Shown here in pieces: positions 42,520 through 52,181 of a stretch of 64,000 nucleotides of DNA. The first letter of the stretch is position 1, and every line of letters begins with the position of its first letter. The position numbers and the translations under genes were made by a program. Under the pieces are notes generated by a model. The model was not told where the DNA came from. It saw nothing but the letters and a program-made list of their open reading frames with translations, and searched no databases. Source of the DNA: Rhizobium pisi (GTDB lineage Bacteria > Pseudomonadota > Alphaproteobacteria > Rhizobiales > Rhizobiaceae); contig NZ_RJJT01000001.1 in assembly GCF_003938655.1 (NCBI RefSeq), positions 372,001 to 436,000 on the forward strand, written 5' to 3'.

Positions 42520-45063
42520 TTAGCTCGCGGACTTGCGCGGGCGACCCTGTTCCGGCGGGATGATTTCGACATCGCTAGCCGGAGCCGCCTTGGCATGGCG
42601 GCGGCGCCAGTCGCCGAGGAAGAGCAGGATCGGAGCTGCGATGAAGATCGACGAGGCGCCGGCCACGAGAATGCCGAAGACCATCGGGATCGCGAAGCTC
42701 GACACGGCGCTGCCGCCCCAGATCGCCATCGGCACCAGGGCGAGGAAGGCCGTCGCATTGGTGTAGAGGCTTCGCGCCAGGGTCTCGTTGATCGATTTGT
42801 CGATGATCTCGCGCAACGGCATCGACTTGTAGAGCCGCATGTTTTCGCGCATGCGGTCGTAGACGACGACCTTGTCGTTCACGGAGTAACCGACGAGCGT
42901 CAGGATGGCGGCGATGGCCGTCAGGTTGAAGTCGAGGCCGGTGATCGCGAAGAAGCCGATCGCTTTGGTGACGTCGAGCACCAGGGTGACGATGGCGCCG
43001 ACGGCGAACGGCCATTCGAACCGAGCCCAGATATAGATGAGCATCGCGAAGCTTGCGATCACGACCGACAGGATACCGGCCGAGGCAAGCTCGCCGCTGA
43101 CCTTCGGGCCGATGACGTCGGTACCTTCGACCGTTGCGCTCGGATCGATCTTGGCGACTTCGGCCTTCAGCTTGGTTACTGCTGCCGTCTGCGCCTCTTC
43201 GCCGCCTTCCTGCCGCTGGGCGCGAACGAGAATGCTGTTGTTGTCGCCGAAGGACTGGAGTGTGATTTCGCCGAGACCGAGACTATCAAGGCCCTCGCGG
43301 AACTTCGCAAGATCGGCCGCGCCCTGGGTCCTGACGGACATCTGAATGCCGCCGCGGAAGTCGACGCCGTAGTTGAGGCCGGGATGGATGAAGAGCACGA
43401 CGGAGGCGATCGAAAGCAGCGCCGAAACGGTGACGCCGAAGAAGCGCGCCTTCATGAACTGGATGTGCTTGTCATAGGGGCTGAAGGGGATCAGCGGCCG
43501 GATGTTCAGCACCTTGAGCTTGCGGCGGCGGGTGATCTCGATCATCGCGACGCGGACGAAGGCGACGGAGGTGAACATCGAGATGATGAGGCCGAGCGCC
43601 ATGGTCACGGCAAAGCCGCGAACCGGACCCGAGCCGAAATAGAACAGGATGGCTGCTGCGATCAGAGCCGTCATGTTGCCGTCGATGATGGTCGAATAAG
43701 CGCGGCGGAAGCCGGTATCGATGGCGGCGAAGGCGCTCTTGCCCTTGCGCGTTTCTTCGCGGATGCGCTCGTTGATGAGAACGTTCGCGTCGACCGCAAG
43801 GCCGATACCGAGAACGACGCCGGCGATGCCCGGCAGCGTCAACGTTGCGCCGACCAGCGTCAGGGCCGAGAAGGTCAGGAACGTGTGGATCAGCAGCGCC
43901 ACGTTCGCCAGGATACCCCAGGTGCCGTAGAGAACGAAAATGAAGGCTGCAACCAGGATAAAGCCGACGATGCCGGAATAGATGCCCATCTTGATGGCAT
44001 CGGCGCCGAGGTCGGCGCCCACGGTGCGTTCTTCGATGACCGTCAGCTTGGCAGGCAGGGCGCCAGCGCGCAGCATGGCGGCAAGCGTCGTTGCGCTGTC
44101 GGCTGAGAAGCTGCCGGAGATCTGGCCCGAGCCACCGGTGATCGGCTCGCGGATGACGGGCGCGCTCAGCACCTTGTCGTCGAGGACGATGGCGAAGGGA
44201 TTGCCGACGTTCTGGCGGGTGATCTCGGCAAAGCGGGTGGCGCCGGCGCTGTCGAAGCGGAAGCTGACGACCGGCTCGTGCGTGTTCGGGTCGAAGCTGA
44301 CGCGGGCATCCGAGAGGCGGTCACCTGAGATCTCGACGCGGTCGAGGACCGGATAGGTCCTGCCCTCGGCGTCGTTCATCATGGTGACGCCGGGCCCAGG
44401 GGCGTTGTTCGGCGAAAGCATGTGGAACGACATCTTCGCCGTGGAGCCGAGAAGTTCACGCAGGCGCGACGGATCCTGCGCGCCCGGAAGCTGGACGAGC
44501 ACGCGATTGCCGCCGATGCGCTGAATGGTCGGCTCGGAGACGCCGACCTGGTCGACGCGCTGGCGGATGACTTCAAGGCTCTGCTGGACGGCATTGTCGA
44601 CATTGGCGGAGATTCCGGCCGGCGAGAAGCCGACGGTGATGGTGGCTCCGTTCGCCGTGACGTCGAGATCCGTCTGGCCGGCGCTGATGCCGGTGCTGAT
44701 CGGGTTGGCGAGCGTCTTGAGGTCGGTGACGGCCGCATCGCTCTGCGAGGCATCGGCGAGCGTCACGACGATCTGGTTCTGGCTGCGGACGACGGCCTTC
44801 GGCTGGATGCCCTTTTCGCGCAGCACGCGACGCGCGTCCTGAAGCAGCGATTGCAGCCGCTCCTTGGTGAGATCGGCTTCGTCGACTTCCAGAACGAGGT
44901 GCGAGCCGCCGCGCAGGTCGAGGCCGAGCGACACCTGGTCATGCGGCAGCCATGCCGGCACGCGCTGGAGGACGGATTGCGGCAGGGCGTTCGGCAGGGC
45001 GATCAATAGGCCGATCACGATGATCACCGTATAGGTGAACACCAGCCATGGTGAAGTACGCAT
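42520..45063 (-). CDS. secDF: Fused protein-export membrane protein SecDF
   Basis: An 847-residue fusion of SecD and SecF. The SecD half has an N-terminal membrane helix, the QVSLGLDLRGGSHLVLEV motif, a large periplasmic domain, and helices near 380-520 with GLAVDANVLINERIREE. The SecF half begins about 540 with GLNYGVDFRGGIQMSV and ends in a second bundle (TLVGYSVNDKVVVYDRMRENMR). SecDF uses the proton gradient to help pull proteins through SecYEG. AAGGAA precedes ATG 45063. The fusion occurs in several rhizobia; many bacteria carry secD and secF separately. Confidence 0.95.
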   Translation of the reverse strand: MRTSPWLVFTYTVIIVIGLLIALPNALPQSVLQRVPAWLPHDQVSLGLDLRGGSHLVLEVDEADLTKERLQSLLQDARRVLREKGIQPKAVVRSQNQIVVTLADASQSDAAVTDLKTLANPISTGISAGQTDLDVTANGATITVGFSPAGISANVDNAVQQSLEVIRQRVDQVGVSEPTIQRIGGNRVLVQLPGAQDPSRLRELLGSTAKMSFHMLSPNNAPGPGVTMMNDAEGRTYPVLDRVEISGDRLSDARVSFDPNTHEPVVSFRFDSAGATRFAEITRQNVGNPFAIVLDDKVLSAPVIREPITGGSGQISGSFSADSATTLAAMLRAGALPAKLTVIEERTVGADLGADAIKMGIYSGIVGFILVAAFIFVLYGTWGILANVALLIHTFLTFSALTLVGATLTLPGIAGVVLGIGLAVDANVLINERIREETRKGKSAFAAIDTGFRRAYSTIIDGNMTALIAAAILFYFGSGPVRGFAVTMALGLIISMFTSVAFVRVAMIEITRRRKLKVLNIRPLIPFSPYDKHIQFMKARFFGVTVSALLSIASVVLFIHPGLNYGVDFRGGIQMSVRTQGAADLAKFREGLDSLGLGEITLQSFGDNNSILVRAQRQEGGEEAQTAAVTKLKAEVAKIDPSATVEGTDVIGPKVSGELASAGILSVVIASFAMLIYIWARFEWPFAVGAIVTLVLDVTKAIGFFAITGLDFNLTAIAAILTLVGYSVNDKVVVYDRMRENMRLYKSMPLREIIDKSINETLARSLYTNATAFLALVPMAIWGGSAVSSFAIPMVFGILVAGASSIFIAAPILLFLGDWRRRHAKAAPASDVEIIPPEQGRPRKSAS

Positions 45064-45147
45064 GTTGTATTCCTTGATAATCGGGGGCCGGCGCTCGGGC
45101 GCTGGCGGCATATCGTCAATGGCAGGAAGCGCCGCTCGGCGCAGGCG

Positions 45148-45528
45148 TCAGGCAGCGGCTGGCGGTGCGCGCGGCTGATGGGTCCTGAAATTTGCGGCAT
45201 GAAGCGGCGCTTCGAATGCCGGAAGAGGGGCTGATATGTTCCAGCCGGCGAAATCGAGAACCGGGGCGGCGGCAAGGGCAGGCGTTCCGACGTCGTGCGC
45301 CGCCTGTTTCGGCGCAAGCCTGCGCTCGGCGGCCAGCACGCCCCGCACGGCATCGCGCGCCGTCAGTTGCGGCGACTGCGGATCCCGGCCGGAAGAAGAA
45401 AGCGTGTTGACGGCGACGGCAGGCGAAATGAGCAAATTGCCGCCGAAGAGCAGGCCGAGATAGGCAAGGATGGCGACGAGCAGGGAAGCGGCGACACGAT
45501 TGGTCAGACGGTGCTGGTCCAGCTCCAT
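45148..45528 (-). CDS. Hypothetical single-span membrane protein upstream of secDF
   Basis: A 126-residue protein with a predicted transmembrane helix near residues 14-36 (SLLVAILAYLGLLFGGNLLI) and an Ala/Pro-rich, probably periplasmic C-terminal part. GGAGG precedes ATG 45528. It ends 84 bases before secDF starts and lies on the same strand, so it may be cotranscribed. I do not recognise a family and cannot assign a function. Confidence 0.55.
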   Translation of the reverse strand: MELDQHRLTNRVAASLLVAILAYLGLLFGGNLLISPAVAVNTLSSSGRDPQSPQLTARDAVRGVLAAERRLAPKQAAHDVGTPALAAAPVLDFAGWNISAPLPAFEAPLHAANFRTHQPRAPPAAA

Positions 45529-45582
45529 CTCCTCCGTCCCGGCGATGTCACTCCCGTATCGGCTCAAAAGCGCGCCAATCTC

Positions 45583-47403
45583 TCATTCTTTTTCCGGCGG
45601 AGCAGTGCCCGTCGGGATAATTGTATCAGGCTCATGTCTGTCTTCATAGGGCACACTCTCATGATGCACTTGAGCCAGCCGGTCAACCATGCCAAGCGCA
45701 ATTTCACGTTCGCCCATGATGACGGTGTCGGCGCCATATTGCTTCAACTCGTCGACCTCGGCGTCGGAATGGGCGCGGGCGACGATGAGGATCGACGGGT
45801 TGACGCTACGCGCCTGCTCGGCGATGCGGCAGGCCTCGAAGGCGTTCGGGATAGCGATGGCAAGGCTGCGCGCAGTCGAAAGATTGGCAAGATCGAGCGT
45901 TTCTCTCGCCACCGCATTGCCCATGAAAGCTTCGATGCCCTGCGCCTTCAACTCGCCGATGCGCTTGTCGGAATCCTCGATGACGAGGAAGGGCGTACCC
46001 GATGATTTGAGGTTCTGCCCGACGATCTTGCCGACGCGCCCATAGCCGATGAGGATGGCGTGGCCGTTGAGGGCGGTCGGATGCACGTCGTCGTCTTCGG
46101 CGGGCAGTTGCTGCTGAGCGATGGCTGCATCCGTCGCGGGAGCGGGCTCGGCTGTGGCTTCCTCGCGTTTTGTCCCTTCGAGAAGCGGCCGTAGACGATC
46201 GCAGAGGAAGAACAGCAGCGGATTGAGAACGATCGAGATGATGGCGCCGGCAAGGATGAGATCGCGGCCCTCCTCCGGCAACAACCCGAGTTCGACGCCG
46301 AGGGCGGCGAGGATGAAGGAGAATTCGCCGATCTGGCCGAGGCTTGCTGAAATCGTCAGCGCCGTGCCGAGCGGCTTCTTGAAGGCGAGTACGATCAGAA
46401 GGGCGGCGACGGACTTGCCGATGACGATGATGAAGATGGTGGCAAGGATCGGCAGCGGCTTGTCGATCAGGATGTTCGGATCGAACAGCATGCCGACCGA
46501 GACGAAGAAGAGTACGGCGAAGGCATCGCGCAGCGGCAGGCTTTCCTGCGCGGCGCGATGGCTGAGCTCGCTTTCGGCAAGCACCATGCCGGCGAAGAAG
46601 GCGCCGAGCGCCAGCGATACGCCGAAGAGCTTCGCCGCCCCGAAGGCGACGCCGAGCGCGATCGCGAGCACGCCCAGCCGGAAAAGTTCGCGCGAGCCGG
46701 TATGGGCGATTCGGTGCATCGTCCAGGGAATGAGCTTGCGGCCGAAGACCAGCATCAGCGCCACGAACAGCACCACCTTCACCAGGGTCATGGCGATCAT
46801 GCCGCCGACGCCGAGATCGAGGCCGAGCAGGCGGTTCAGCCCCGCCGAAAGCGGCTCGACGGGGCCGTGGCCTTCACCGCCGATGCTGGCTGCGGCCGGG
46901 ATCAGCACCAGCGCCAGCACCATGGCGAGATCCTCGACGATCAGCCAGCCGACGGCGATCCTGCCGCGCTCGGTCTCGACGAGCCGCCGTTCCTGCAGCG
47001 CCTTCAGGAGCACGACGGTGGAGGCGACGGACAAGGCCAGGCCGAAGACCAGGCTGCCGCCGGTCGGCCATCCCATGAAGGCGCCGAGCCCCCAGCCGAG
47101 CAGTGTGGCAAAGGCGATCTGTACGATCGCGCCAGGTACCGCAATGCCGCGCACCGACAGAAGATCCTTCAGGGAGAAATGCAGCCCGACGCCGAACATC
47201 AGCAGGATAACGCCGATTTCGGCAAGCTCCGGCGCAAGGCTCTGGTCTGCCACGTATCCCGGCGTGTGCGGGCCGACCAGCACGCCGGCGATCAGATAGC
47301 CCACCAGCGGCGGCATGCGCAGCCGGTGGGCGATGGCGCCGAAGATGAAAGCCAGCACGAGGCCGCCGACGATCGTGGAAATCAAGGGCGTATCGTGTGG
47401 CAT
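45583..47403 (-). CDS. CPA2-family monovalent cation:proton antiporter (KefB/YbaL-like)
   Basis: A 606-residue membrane protein with 12 or so helices (1-390; PLVGYLIAGVLVGPHTPGYV, LLKALQERRLVETERGRIAVGWLIVEDLAMV) and a C-terminal TrkA-N/RCK domain (HAILIGYGRVGKIVGQNLKS, from about 440). KefB/YbaL-type proteins move K+ or Na+ against protons; the nucleotide-binding domain gates them. No KefF/KefG ancillary gene is next to it. It is divergent from the XRE-type gene, 79 bases away. Confidence 0.88.
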   Translation of the reverse strand: MPHDTPLISTIVGGLVLAFIFGAIAHRLRMPPLVGYLIAGVLVGPHTPGYVADQSLAPELAEIGVILLMFGVGLHFSLKDLLSVRGIAVPGAIVQIAFATLLGWGLGAFMGWPTGGSLVFGLALSVASTVVLLKALQERRLVETERGRIAVGWLIVEDLAMVLALVLIPAAASIGGEGHGPVEPLSAGLNRLLGLDLGVGGMIAMTLVKVVLFVALMLVFGRKLIPWTMHRIAHTGSRELFRLGVLAIALGVAFGAAKLFGVSLALGAFFAGMVLAESELSHRAAQESLPLRDAFAVLFFVSVGMLFDPNILIDKPLPILATIFIIVIGKSVAALLIVLAFKKPLGTALTISASLGQIGEFSFILAALGVELGLLPEEGRDLILAGAIISIVLNPLLFFLCDRLRPLLEGTKREEATAEPAPATDAAIAQQQLPAEDDDVHPTALNGHAILIGYGRVGKIVGQNLKSSGTPFLVIEDSDKRIGELKAQGIEAFMGNAVARETLDLANLSTARSLAIAIPNAFEACRIAEQARSVNPSILIVARAHSDAEVDELKQYGADTVIMGEREIALGMVDRLAQVHHESVPYEDRHEPDTIIPTGTAPPEKE

Positions 47404-47447
47404 CGCTGTCTCCCGATCTGGAAATCCCGTTCGTAATATGACATATA

Positions 47448-47463
47448 TGGTCTATATCGACCA
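47448..47463. promoter_or_regulatory. Small inverted repeat in the kefB/XRE divergent region
   Basis: TGGTC (47448-47452) and GACCA (47459-47463) with a TATATC spacer form a 16-base imperfect operator-like palindrome, in the 79-base gap between the antiporter gene and the XRE regulator. It overlaps an AT-rich stretch suitable for promoters in both directions. The arms are short, so this is tentative. Confidence 0.35.
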
Positions 47464-47482
47464 ATATGGGTAACTTGAAATC

Positions 47483-47743
47483 ATGGGTCAAGCCGCCAGG
47501 GAAACAATTCTGAGCCCCGCTCTCTGCCGGGCCGCACGTGGCCTGCTCGATTGGACCCAGACGGACCTTGCCGAGAGGGCCGCCGTCTCACGCAGCACGA
47601 TCCGCGATTACGAGGGACGCCACCACGACATCCACCGTGCGACCGAGGCGCAGCTGCGCCTGGCCTTCGAGGAGGGCGGCGTCAAATTCGTGGAGATCGA
47701 AGGGGCCGGCACCGGTCTCTGCCTCCCCAAGCGGATGGATTGA
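47483..47743 (+). CDS. Small XRE-family helix-turn-helix protein
   Basis: An 86-residue protein. The helix-turn-helix LCRAARGLLDWTQTDLAERAAVSRSTIRDYEG (residues 15-45) is followed by a short region ending in KFVEIEGAGTGLCLP. The last motif resembles small rhizobial XRE proteins of the same length (a beta-hairpin after the HTH). No toxin or partner gene is adjacent, so it is probably a stand-alone regulator, perhaps of the neighbouring antiporter gene. It converges on the GT39 gene, separated by 6 bases. Confidence 0.7.
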   Translation: MGQAARETILSPALCRAARGLLDWTQTDLAERAAVSRSTIRDYEGRHHDIHRATEAQLRLAFEEGGVKFVEIEGAGTGLCLPKRMD

Positions 47744-47749
47744 TCTTAC

Positions 47750-49171
47750 TCAGGGCGCCAGGCAGGCGGCGGAAACCTTGTAGATATAGAGCGCCTTGCC
47801 CTTGTAATAGCCCTCTGTCGGCCGCCAGTTCTTTAGCACCTCAGGCGTTTCGGTGGCGCAGGTGAAGGGGCTGTCGGTCAGGAAAAGCACCTTGCCGGTG
47901 ATATCGGCGGGCAGGGCGAATTCCTGCTCGTAATAGCTTTCGGGAAGCCCCGCCGGAGCCCGCGCATAGATCCTGTAGGGTGCATCGCGCAGCGTATAGA
48001 ACAGGTCGGCGACCATGTCGCGATCGTTGGTGACGATGACGTCGGTGCCGGCCTGGCCTGTAAGCGCCGCGGCCTCGCGGCTGACCTCGGCGCGGCCGAG
48101 ATAACGCTTCATCAGCTCGTCGCCGTTCGGCAGCAGCACCTGCTGCGGGAAAATCGTCGCCAGCGGAAAGAGCAGGCTTGCGATGCCGTTGATGGTGAAC
48201 GACAGCCTGAGCCCCTTCGGCCACAGCCGATAGAGCAGCCAGACGGCAAGGACAGTCCCCGCGACATAGGCGGTCACGGCCCAATTGGCATAGGCCTTGG
48301 CGATCGTTGCCTGCAGGGTGATGAGCAGGACCACCGGCATCGACAACCAGACCAGCATCTTTTCCCGGTCGTCGCTCCGGCCCTTGATCATGCGATAGAC
48401 CGCCCAGAGGATTGAGAAAAAGATGATTGGCCCGACGACGCCGAACTGAGCGGCGAAGAATTCAAGCCCGCCGCGGATATTGACGCCGGGTTCGCTCCAA
48501 TGGGCGATGTCCTGCGTATGCCGCACCGTCGTATTGTCGTGCCTGAGGTTCCACCAGAGGTTCGGCAGGGCGACGACCGCCGATACCGCGACCGCGATGA
48601 CAAAATCCCGAATGGCGATGCGCGCCGCCGGAATGAGCAGGAGTGCAAGCGCACCGCCGGGAACGACGAAGAGCACCGCATATTTCGTGAGGAAGGCAAG
48701 GCCGACGCCGAGCCCCATGATAAGCGCCAGCCCGACCGAGCGTCGCTGCGTCAGGCCGAAATAGGCAAGCAGGGCGATTGCGATGAAGAACAGCAGGATC
48801 ACATCGGTCGAGAAGAACACCGAGGAAAGCGCAACACCTGGAAGCGTGATGTAGGTGACTCCCGTCCACCCTTCGATCTCCGGCCCGACGAAACGCTTTG
48901 CCGTCTTCATCAGCACCAGTGCCGCCGCCATGTGGATCAGCGGTCCGAGCAGCCTGATCCAATAGATGGCGTTGGAGCCGGAAAGCTCGGTCATCGCCCG
49001 GATCACCCAGGCGATCATCGGCGGCTTCGAGTAATAGCCGAGATCGAGGTTCTGCGACCAGAACCAGTACTGTGCCTCGTCGACGAAAAGGTCCGTCGCA
49101 TCGAAATGAAGCGTGACGACCCGCCAGAGCGTGAAGCCAAGAACGATGAGGAGACCAGATCTGGGGGACAT
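47750..49171 (-). CDS. GT39 family glycosyltransferase (ArnT-like)
   Basis: A 473-residue membrane protein with 10-12 helices. The N-terminal loop has TDLFVDEAQYWFWSQNL, the conserved catalytic Asp-Glu motif of GT39 (PMT/ArnT-type) polyprenyl-phosphate-sugar transferases, followed by YYSKPPMIAWVIRAMTEL. It transfers a sugar or aminosugar from an isoprenoid carrier to an acceptor in the periplasm, perhaps lipid A or exopolysaccharide; the substrate is unknown. It converges on the XRE gene. The start at 49171 is consistent with a GGGGGAC-type leader. Confidence 0.8.
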   Translation of the reverse strand: MSPRSGLLIVLGFTLWRVVTLHFDATDLFVDEAQYWFWSQNLDLGYYSKPPMIAWVIRAMTELSGSNAIYWIRLLGPLIHMAAALVLMKTAKRFVGPEIEGWTGVTYITLPGVALSSVFFSTDVILLFFIAIALLAYFGLTQRRSVGLALIMGLGVGLAFLTKYAVLFVVPGGALALLLIPAARIAIRDFVIAVAVSAVVALPNLWWNLRHDNTTVRHTQDIAHWSEPGVNIRGGLEFFAAQFGVVGPIIFFSILWAVYRMIKGRSDDREKMLVWLSMPVVLLITLQATIAKAYANWAVTAYVAGTVLAVWLLYRLWPKGLRLSFTINGIASLLFPLATIFPQQVLLPNGDELMKRYLGRAEVSREAAALTGQAGTDVIVTNDRDMVADLFYTLRDAPYRIYARAPAGLPESYYEQEFALPADITGKVLFLTDSPFTCATETPEVLKNWRPTEGYYKGKALYIYKVSAACLAP

Positions 49172-49262
49172 GAACCGATAGTTCCGCTGACATGAAAGGC
49201 GCGAGTGCGATACACCAAAGGTGCCGGACTGCCAACGGGGGAGGGGAGAGATGAGCCGCCTT

Positions 49263-49376
49263 TTAGAACACCCGAAGCGCGCGGATGTCGCGGTTTGCGG
49301 CGATGGAATCGAGGCGGGCGACGGCTGCGAGCACCGTCATTGCGATCAAGCAGGAACCCAATGCGAGAACAATCAT
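49263..49376 (-). CDS. Possible 37-residue membrane microprotein
   Basis: A short frame read from the sequence: an N-terminal hydrophobic segment (MIVLALGSCLIAMTVLAA) followed by ARLDSIAANRDIRALRVF and a stop. AAGGA lies 8-9 bases before the ATG at 49376. The helix is long enough to span the membrane. It lies upstream of and antisense to the icpA leader side. Its hydrophobic start and ribosome-binding site are the only evidence; conservation is untested. Confidence 0.35.
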   Translation of the reverse strand: MIVLALGSCLIAMTVLAAVARLDSIAANRDIRALRVF

Positions 49377-49807
49377 TGCTCTGTCCTTGTCGACGTCATG
49401 TCTTGGTTGTCGACCGGCCTATAACACGGAGCTTGCGTGTGCCTTGTAGCAGCCATGCAACTGCGCGGCAGTATTTCTCGCGAACTGCCTTGAATTGCTT
49501 CAAAAACCCGCACTGCGAAAGGCTTATTAACCTTCAGGCAAGGAATTAACCATAAACATTGGTTTACACGTCGGAATGGGAAGATGCACTCGTTCCCACC
49601 AGGCATGACGCCGTACCGCCGTACCGGGTTGATCCGGTATCCATCTCTTCAGACAGCTCCGAAACATAGCTGATCAGGGGGCTTCGATCCGCCGGTTGTC
49701 ACTGGCGGTGAGAACGGTCTCCACGCTTTGTGTCCATCGGATGCTGCGAAAGTTTTTGGCCGGGCATTCGCCCGGAACGTGGTTGGGGACAGGCGTTGAG
49801 GCAGGAT
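49377..49807. promoter_or_regulatory. Leader and promoter region of the che operon
   Basis: About 430 bases without a convincing gene ahead of icpA. It should contain the che-operon promoter. A stem TACCGG (49622-49627)/CCGGTA (49634-49639) is visible, followed by AT-poor sequence. I cannot identify a recognised flagellar sigma-28 or Rem-binding element with confidence. Confidence 0.4.
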
Positions 49808-51442
49808 ATGCCATCAGATCAGGCTCGTGGAGCGCAGGCAGGCAGCTTGCGCGACCGCCTGCGCTTTGCCGGTCTCGATGCCGACCAGTGCGAACTGGTC
49901 CGCCGCAACCGGCCGGCCCTTGAAGCGCATTTGAAAGCCGGCCTGCGCGACCTCTTCCACAGGTTCCAGTCCTTTCCCGACGCCGCGCGCAATTTCGAGA
50001 GCGAGCGCCAGGTCGACCGCCTGCATGATCTGCAGTCCTCGCATTGGGATGTGCTGACGGATGCGCGGTTCGACAGCCTCTATGCCGAGCGCGTCAAGGT
50101 TCTCTCCGATACCGAAAGCAAGATGGGGCTCGACCCGCGCTGGCACGTGGCCGGTCACGGCGTCATGCTCGAGCATGTGGTTTCCGGCCTCGCGCAAGAG
50201 ATCGCCGGCCGTCCCTTGCTGCCGTCGGCCAAGCGCCGCGCGCGCGAAATCTCCGACCTGATGACGGCGATCATCCGCATCGTCATGGTCGATGTGGAAA
50301 TCGCTGTCTCGCTCCGCTTCAATGCGCTGCGCGCCACCCAGAGCCGCGCGCTCGCCGATCAGCGCGCCGACAGCGAAGCCGAGATCGCCAGGATCTTCGG
50401 CGATGTCATCGAAGGCCTTTCTGCTCGCGACCTGACGCGGCGCGCGCCCGTCGAAGGCGATGGCGCCTATGCCGGGATCGCCGCTGCGCTGAACGGTGCA
50501 CTGGATGGCCTGCAGGCCGAATTCACCGCCATCACCGAGCGCACTGACAAGGCCGAGGCGGCGACCGGCTCGCTTGCCGGCCTGTCGCGGCAGTTTGCCG
50601 GCACCGCTTCCGGCCAGGCCGACCGGCTGCAGCTTTCCGCCGCTGCCCTTGCCGGCATCGCCGGCAGCGTGCGCGACGGTGCGGCCGAGAGCCGTGCCGC
50701 CGAACAGGCGGCCGCTTCGACGCGCGCCGCCGTCGAGGAAAGTGGCGAGGTCGTCGGCCGGGCGATCAGCGCCATGGCCGATATCGAGCAATCGGCCGAA
50801 AAGATCGGCCAGATCATCGGGGCGATCGACGAGATCGCCTTCCAGACCAATCTTCTCGCGCTGAATGCCGGCATCGAAGCTGCTCGCGCCGGCGAATCCG
50901 GCCGTGGTTTCGCCGTCGTTGCCCAGGAAGTGCGCGCCCTTGCTCAGCGCTCGGCCGAAGCCGCCCGCGAAATCAAGACGCTGGTGACGACGACCAAGGC
51001 GCAGGTCGACGCCGGCGTGCAGATGGTCGGCCGGACACAGGATTCGATCGGCAGTATCGTGCGCCAGGTCACCGACATCAACGCCGCCATCGCCGGCATC
51101 GCCACAAAGACCGGCGAGCACGCCGCAAGCCTTGATGGCGTCACATTAGACGTCAAGGGCCTGGGCGCCGAGGTGGCCGATAGCGCCGGTCTTGCCGAGC
51201 GCTCGGCGCAAGGCGCCGACCATCTCCACACGGTCATTCTCGAACTCGGCCAGACGATTCGCGAATTCCGCATCGCCCGGGAAAACGCCCATGCCGGCCG
51301 CCCGGCGCCGGTTCGCGTGCCGCCGTCGCGCGCCATCGAGGCGGCTGCCCGTCCGGCCGCGGTCGAGGACGACTATGAAAATGACGATTTTGGCTTTCCG
51401 CAGCCCCTCGCGAGCATCGGAGGTGGGCGGAATGTTTACTAA
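49808..51442 (+). CDS. icpA: Cytoplasmic chemoreceptor IcpA with globin-like sensor domain
   Basis: A 544-residue methyl-accepting chemotaxis protein without a transmembrane segment. The N-terminal part (about 15-175) resembles a protoglobin/HemAT-type sensor ([49 protein letters not shown]). It is followed by a HAMP-like linker and a signalling domain whose hairpin tip reads [24 protein letters not shown]. It is the first gene of the che operon, as in Sinorhizobium. Start ATG 49808 has AGGCAGG upstream. The residue aligned with HemAT's proximal His is Glu103. No CheR-tethering pentapeptide is seen at the C terminus. Confidence 0.88.
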   Translation: MPSDQARGAQAGSLRDRLRFAGLDADQCELVRRNRPALEAHLKAGLRDLFHRFQSFPDAARNFESERQVDRLHDLQSSHWDVLTDARFDSLYAERVKVLSDTESKMGLDPRWHVAGHGVMLEHVVSGLAQEIAGRPLLPSAKRRAREISDLMTAIIRIVMVDVEIAVSLRFNALRATQSRALADQRADSEAEIARIFGDVIEGLSARDLTRRAPVEGDGAYAGIAAALNGALDGLQAEFTAITERTDKAEAATGSLAGLSRQFAGTASGQADRLQLSAAALAGIAGSVRDGAAESRAAEQAAASTRAAVEESGEVVGRAISAMADIEQSAEKIGQIIGAIDEIAFQTNLLALNAGIEAARAGESGRGFAVVAQEVRALAQRSAEAAREIKTLVTTTKAQVDAGVQMVGRTQDSIGSIVRQVTDINAAIAGIATKTGEHAASLDGVTLDVKGLGAEVADSAGLAERSAQGADHLHTVILELGQTIREFRIARENAHAGRPAPVRVPPSRAIEAAARPAAVEDDYENDDFGFPQPLASIGGGRNVY

Positions 51443-51505
51443 CCTATCGGATTATCGCCTCAGCTCGTCTTCTCGGGCCGGCGACAAGGGGACAAGGAAA
51501 AGCTG

Positions 51506-51802
51506 ATGGTAGCAAAGAAGAGTGGCAAGACGCTGAATTTGACAGCGGTGCTCGACCTCAACGAGGCTTCCGCCTTGCGCGACAAACTCCTCTCGTTGCG
51601 GGGCAGTGGTCTTTCTATCGACGCATCGGGCGTCGAACGGATTGGTGCTCTTTGCGCTCAGGTTCTGATGTCCGCCGAGAAGACCTGGGAGCAGGACAAG
51701 CAGCCGTTCACCTTTTCCAAGGTGTCCGATGCATTTCAGAAAACCATGCAGCTGGTTGGCGTCAATATTGACCACCTGCTCGCCAAGGAGATTCGGCAAT
51801 GA
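51506..51802 (+). CDS. cheS: CheS, STAS-domain chemotaxis protein
   Basis: A 98-residue protein with a STAS-like domain (LNEASALRDKLLSL and SIDASGVERIGALCAQVLMSA). In Sinorhizobium meliloti the gene at this position, cheS, encodes a protein that binds CheA and speeds removal of phosphate from CheY1, which acts as a phosphate sink. Position, length and fold agree. It overlaps cheY1 by four bases (ATGA), indicating coupled translation. Confidence 0.82.
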   Translation: MVAKKSGKTLNLTAVLDLNEASALRDKLLSLRGSGLSIDASGVERIGALCAQVLMSAEKTWEQDKQPFTFSKVSDAFQKTMQLVGVNIDHLLAKEIRQ

Positions 51803-52164
51803 AGAAAAAAGTGCTTACCGTGGATGACTCGCGCACCATCCGGAACATGCTTCTGGTGACGCTGAACAATGCCGGCTTCGAGACGATCCAGGCCGAGGAT
51901 GGCGTCGAGGGCCTCGAGGTTCTCGAAGAGTCCAATCCCGACGTCATCGTGACCGACATCAACATGCCGCGTCTCGACGGCTTCGGTTTCATCGAAGGCG
52001 TCCGCCGCAACGAGAAATATCGGGCGATCCCGATCCTGGTCCTGACCACCGAAAGCGACGCGGAAAAAAAGAATCGCGCCCGCCAGGCCGGCGCCACGGG
52101 CTGGATCGTCAAGCCTTTCGACCCGGCCAAACTGATCGATGCCATTGAGCGTGTAACCGCTTAA
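51799..52164 (+). CDS. cheY1: Chemotaxis response regulator CheY1
   Basis: A 121-residue single receiver: acidic DDS at 9-11, phospho-Asp53 in IVTDINMPRLDG, Thr83 and Lys105 in WIVKPFDPA. In S. meliloti CheY1 does not drive the motor but drains phosphate from CheA, with CheY2 as the effective regulator. It overlaps cheS and precedes cheA by 17 bases. Confidence 0.9.
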   Translation: MKKKVLTVDDSRTIRNMLLVTLNNAGFETIQAEDGVEGLEVLEESNPDVIVTDINMPRLDGFGFIEGVRRNEKYRAIPILVLTTESDAEKKNRARQAGATGWIVKPFDPAKLIDAIERVTA

Positions 52165-52181
52165 ACCCAGGATTTTCTCCT

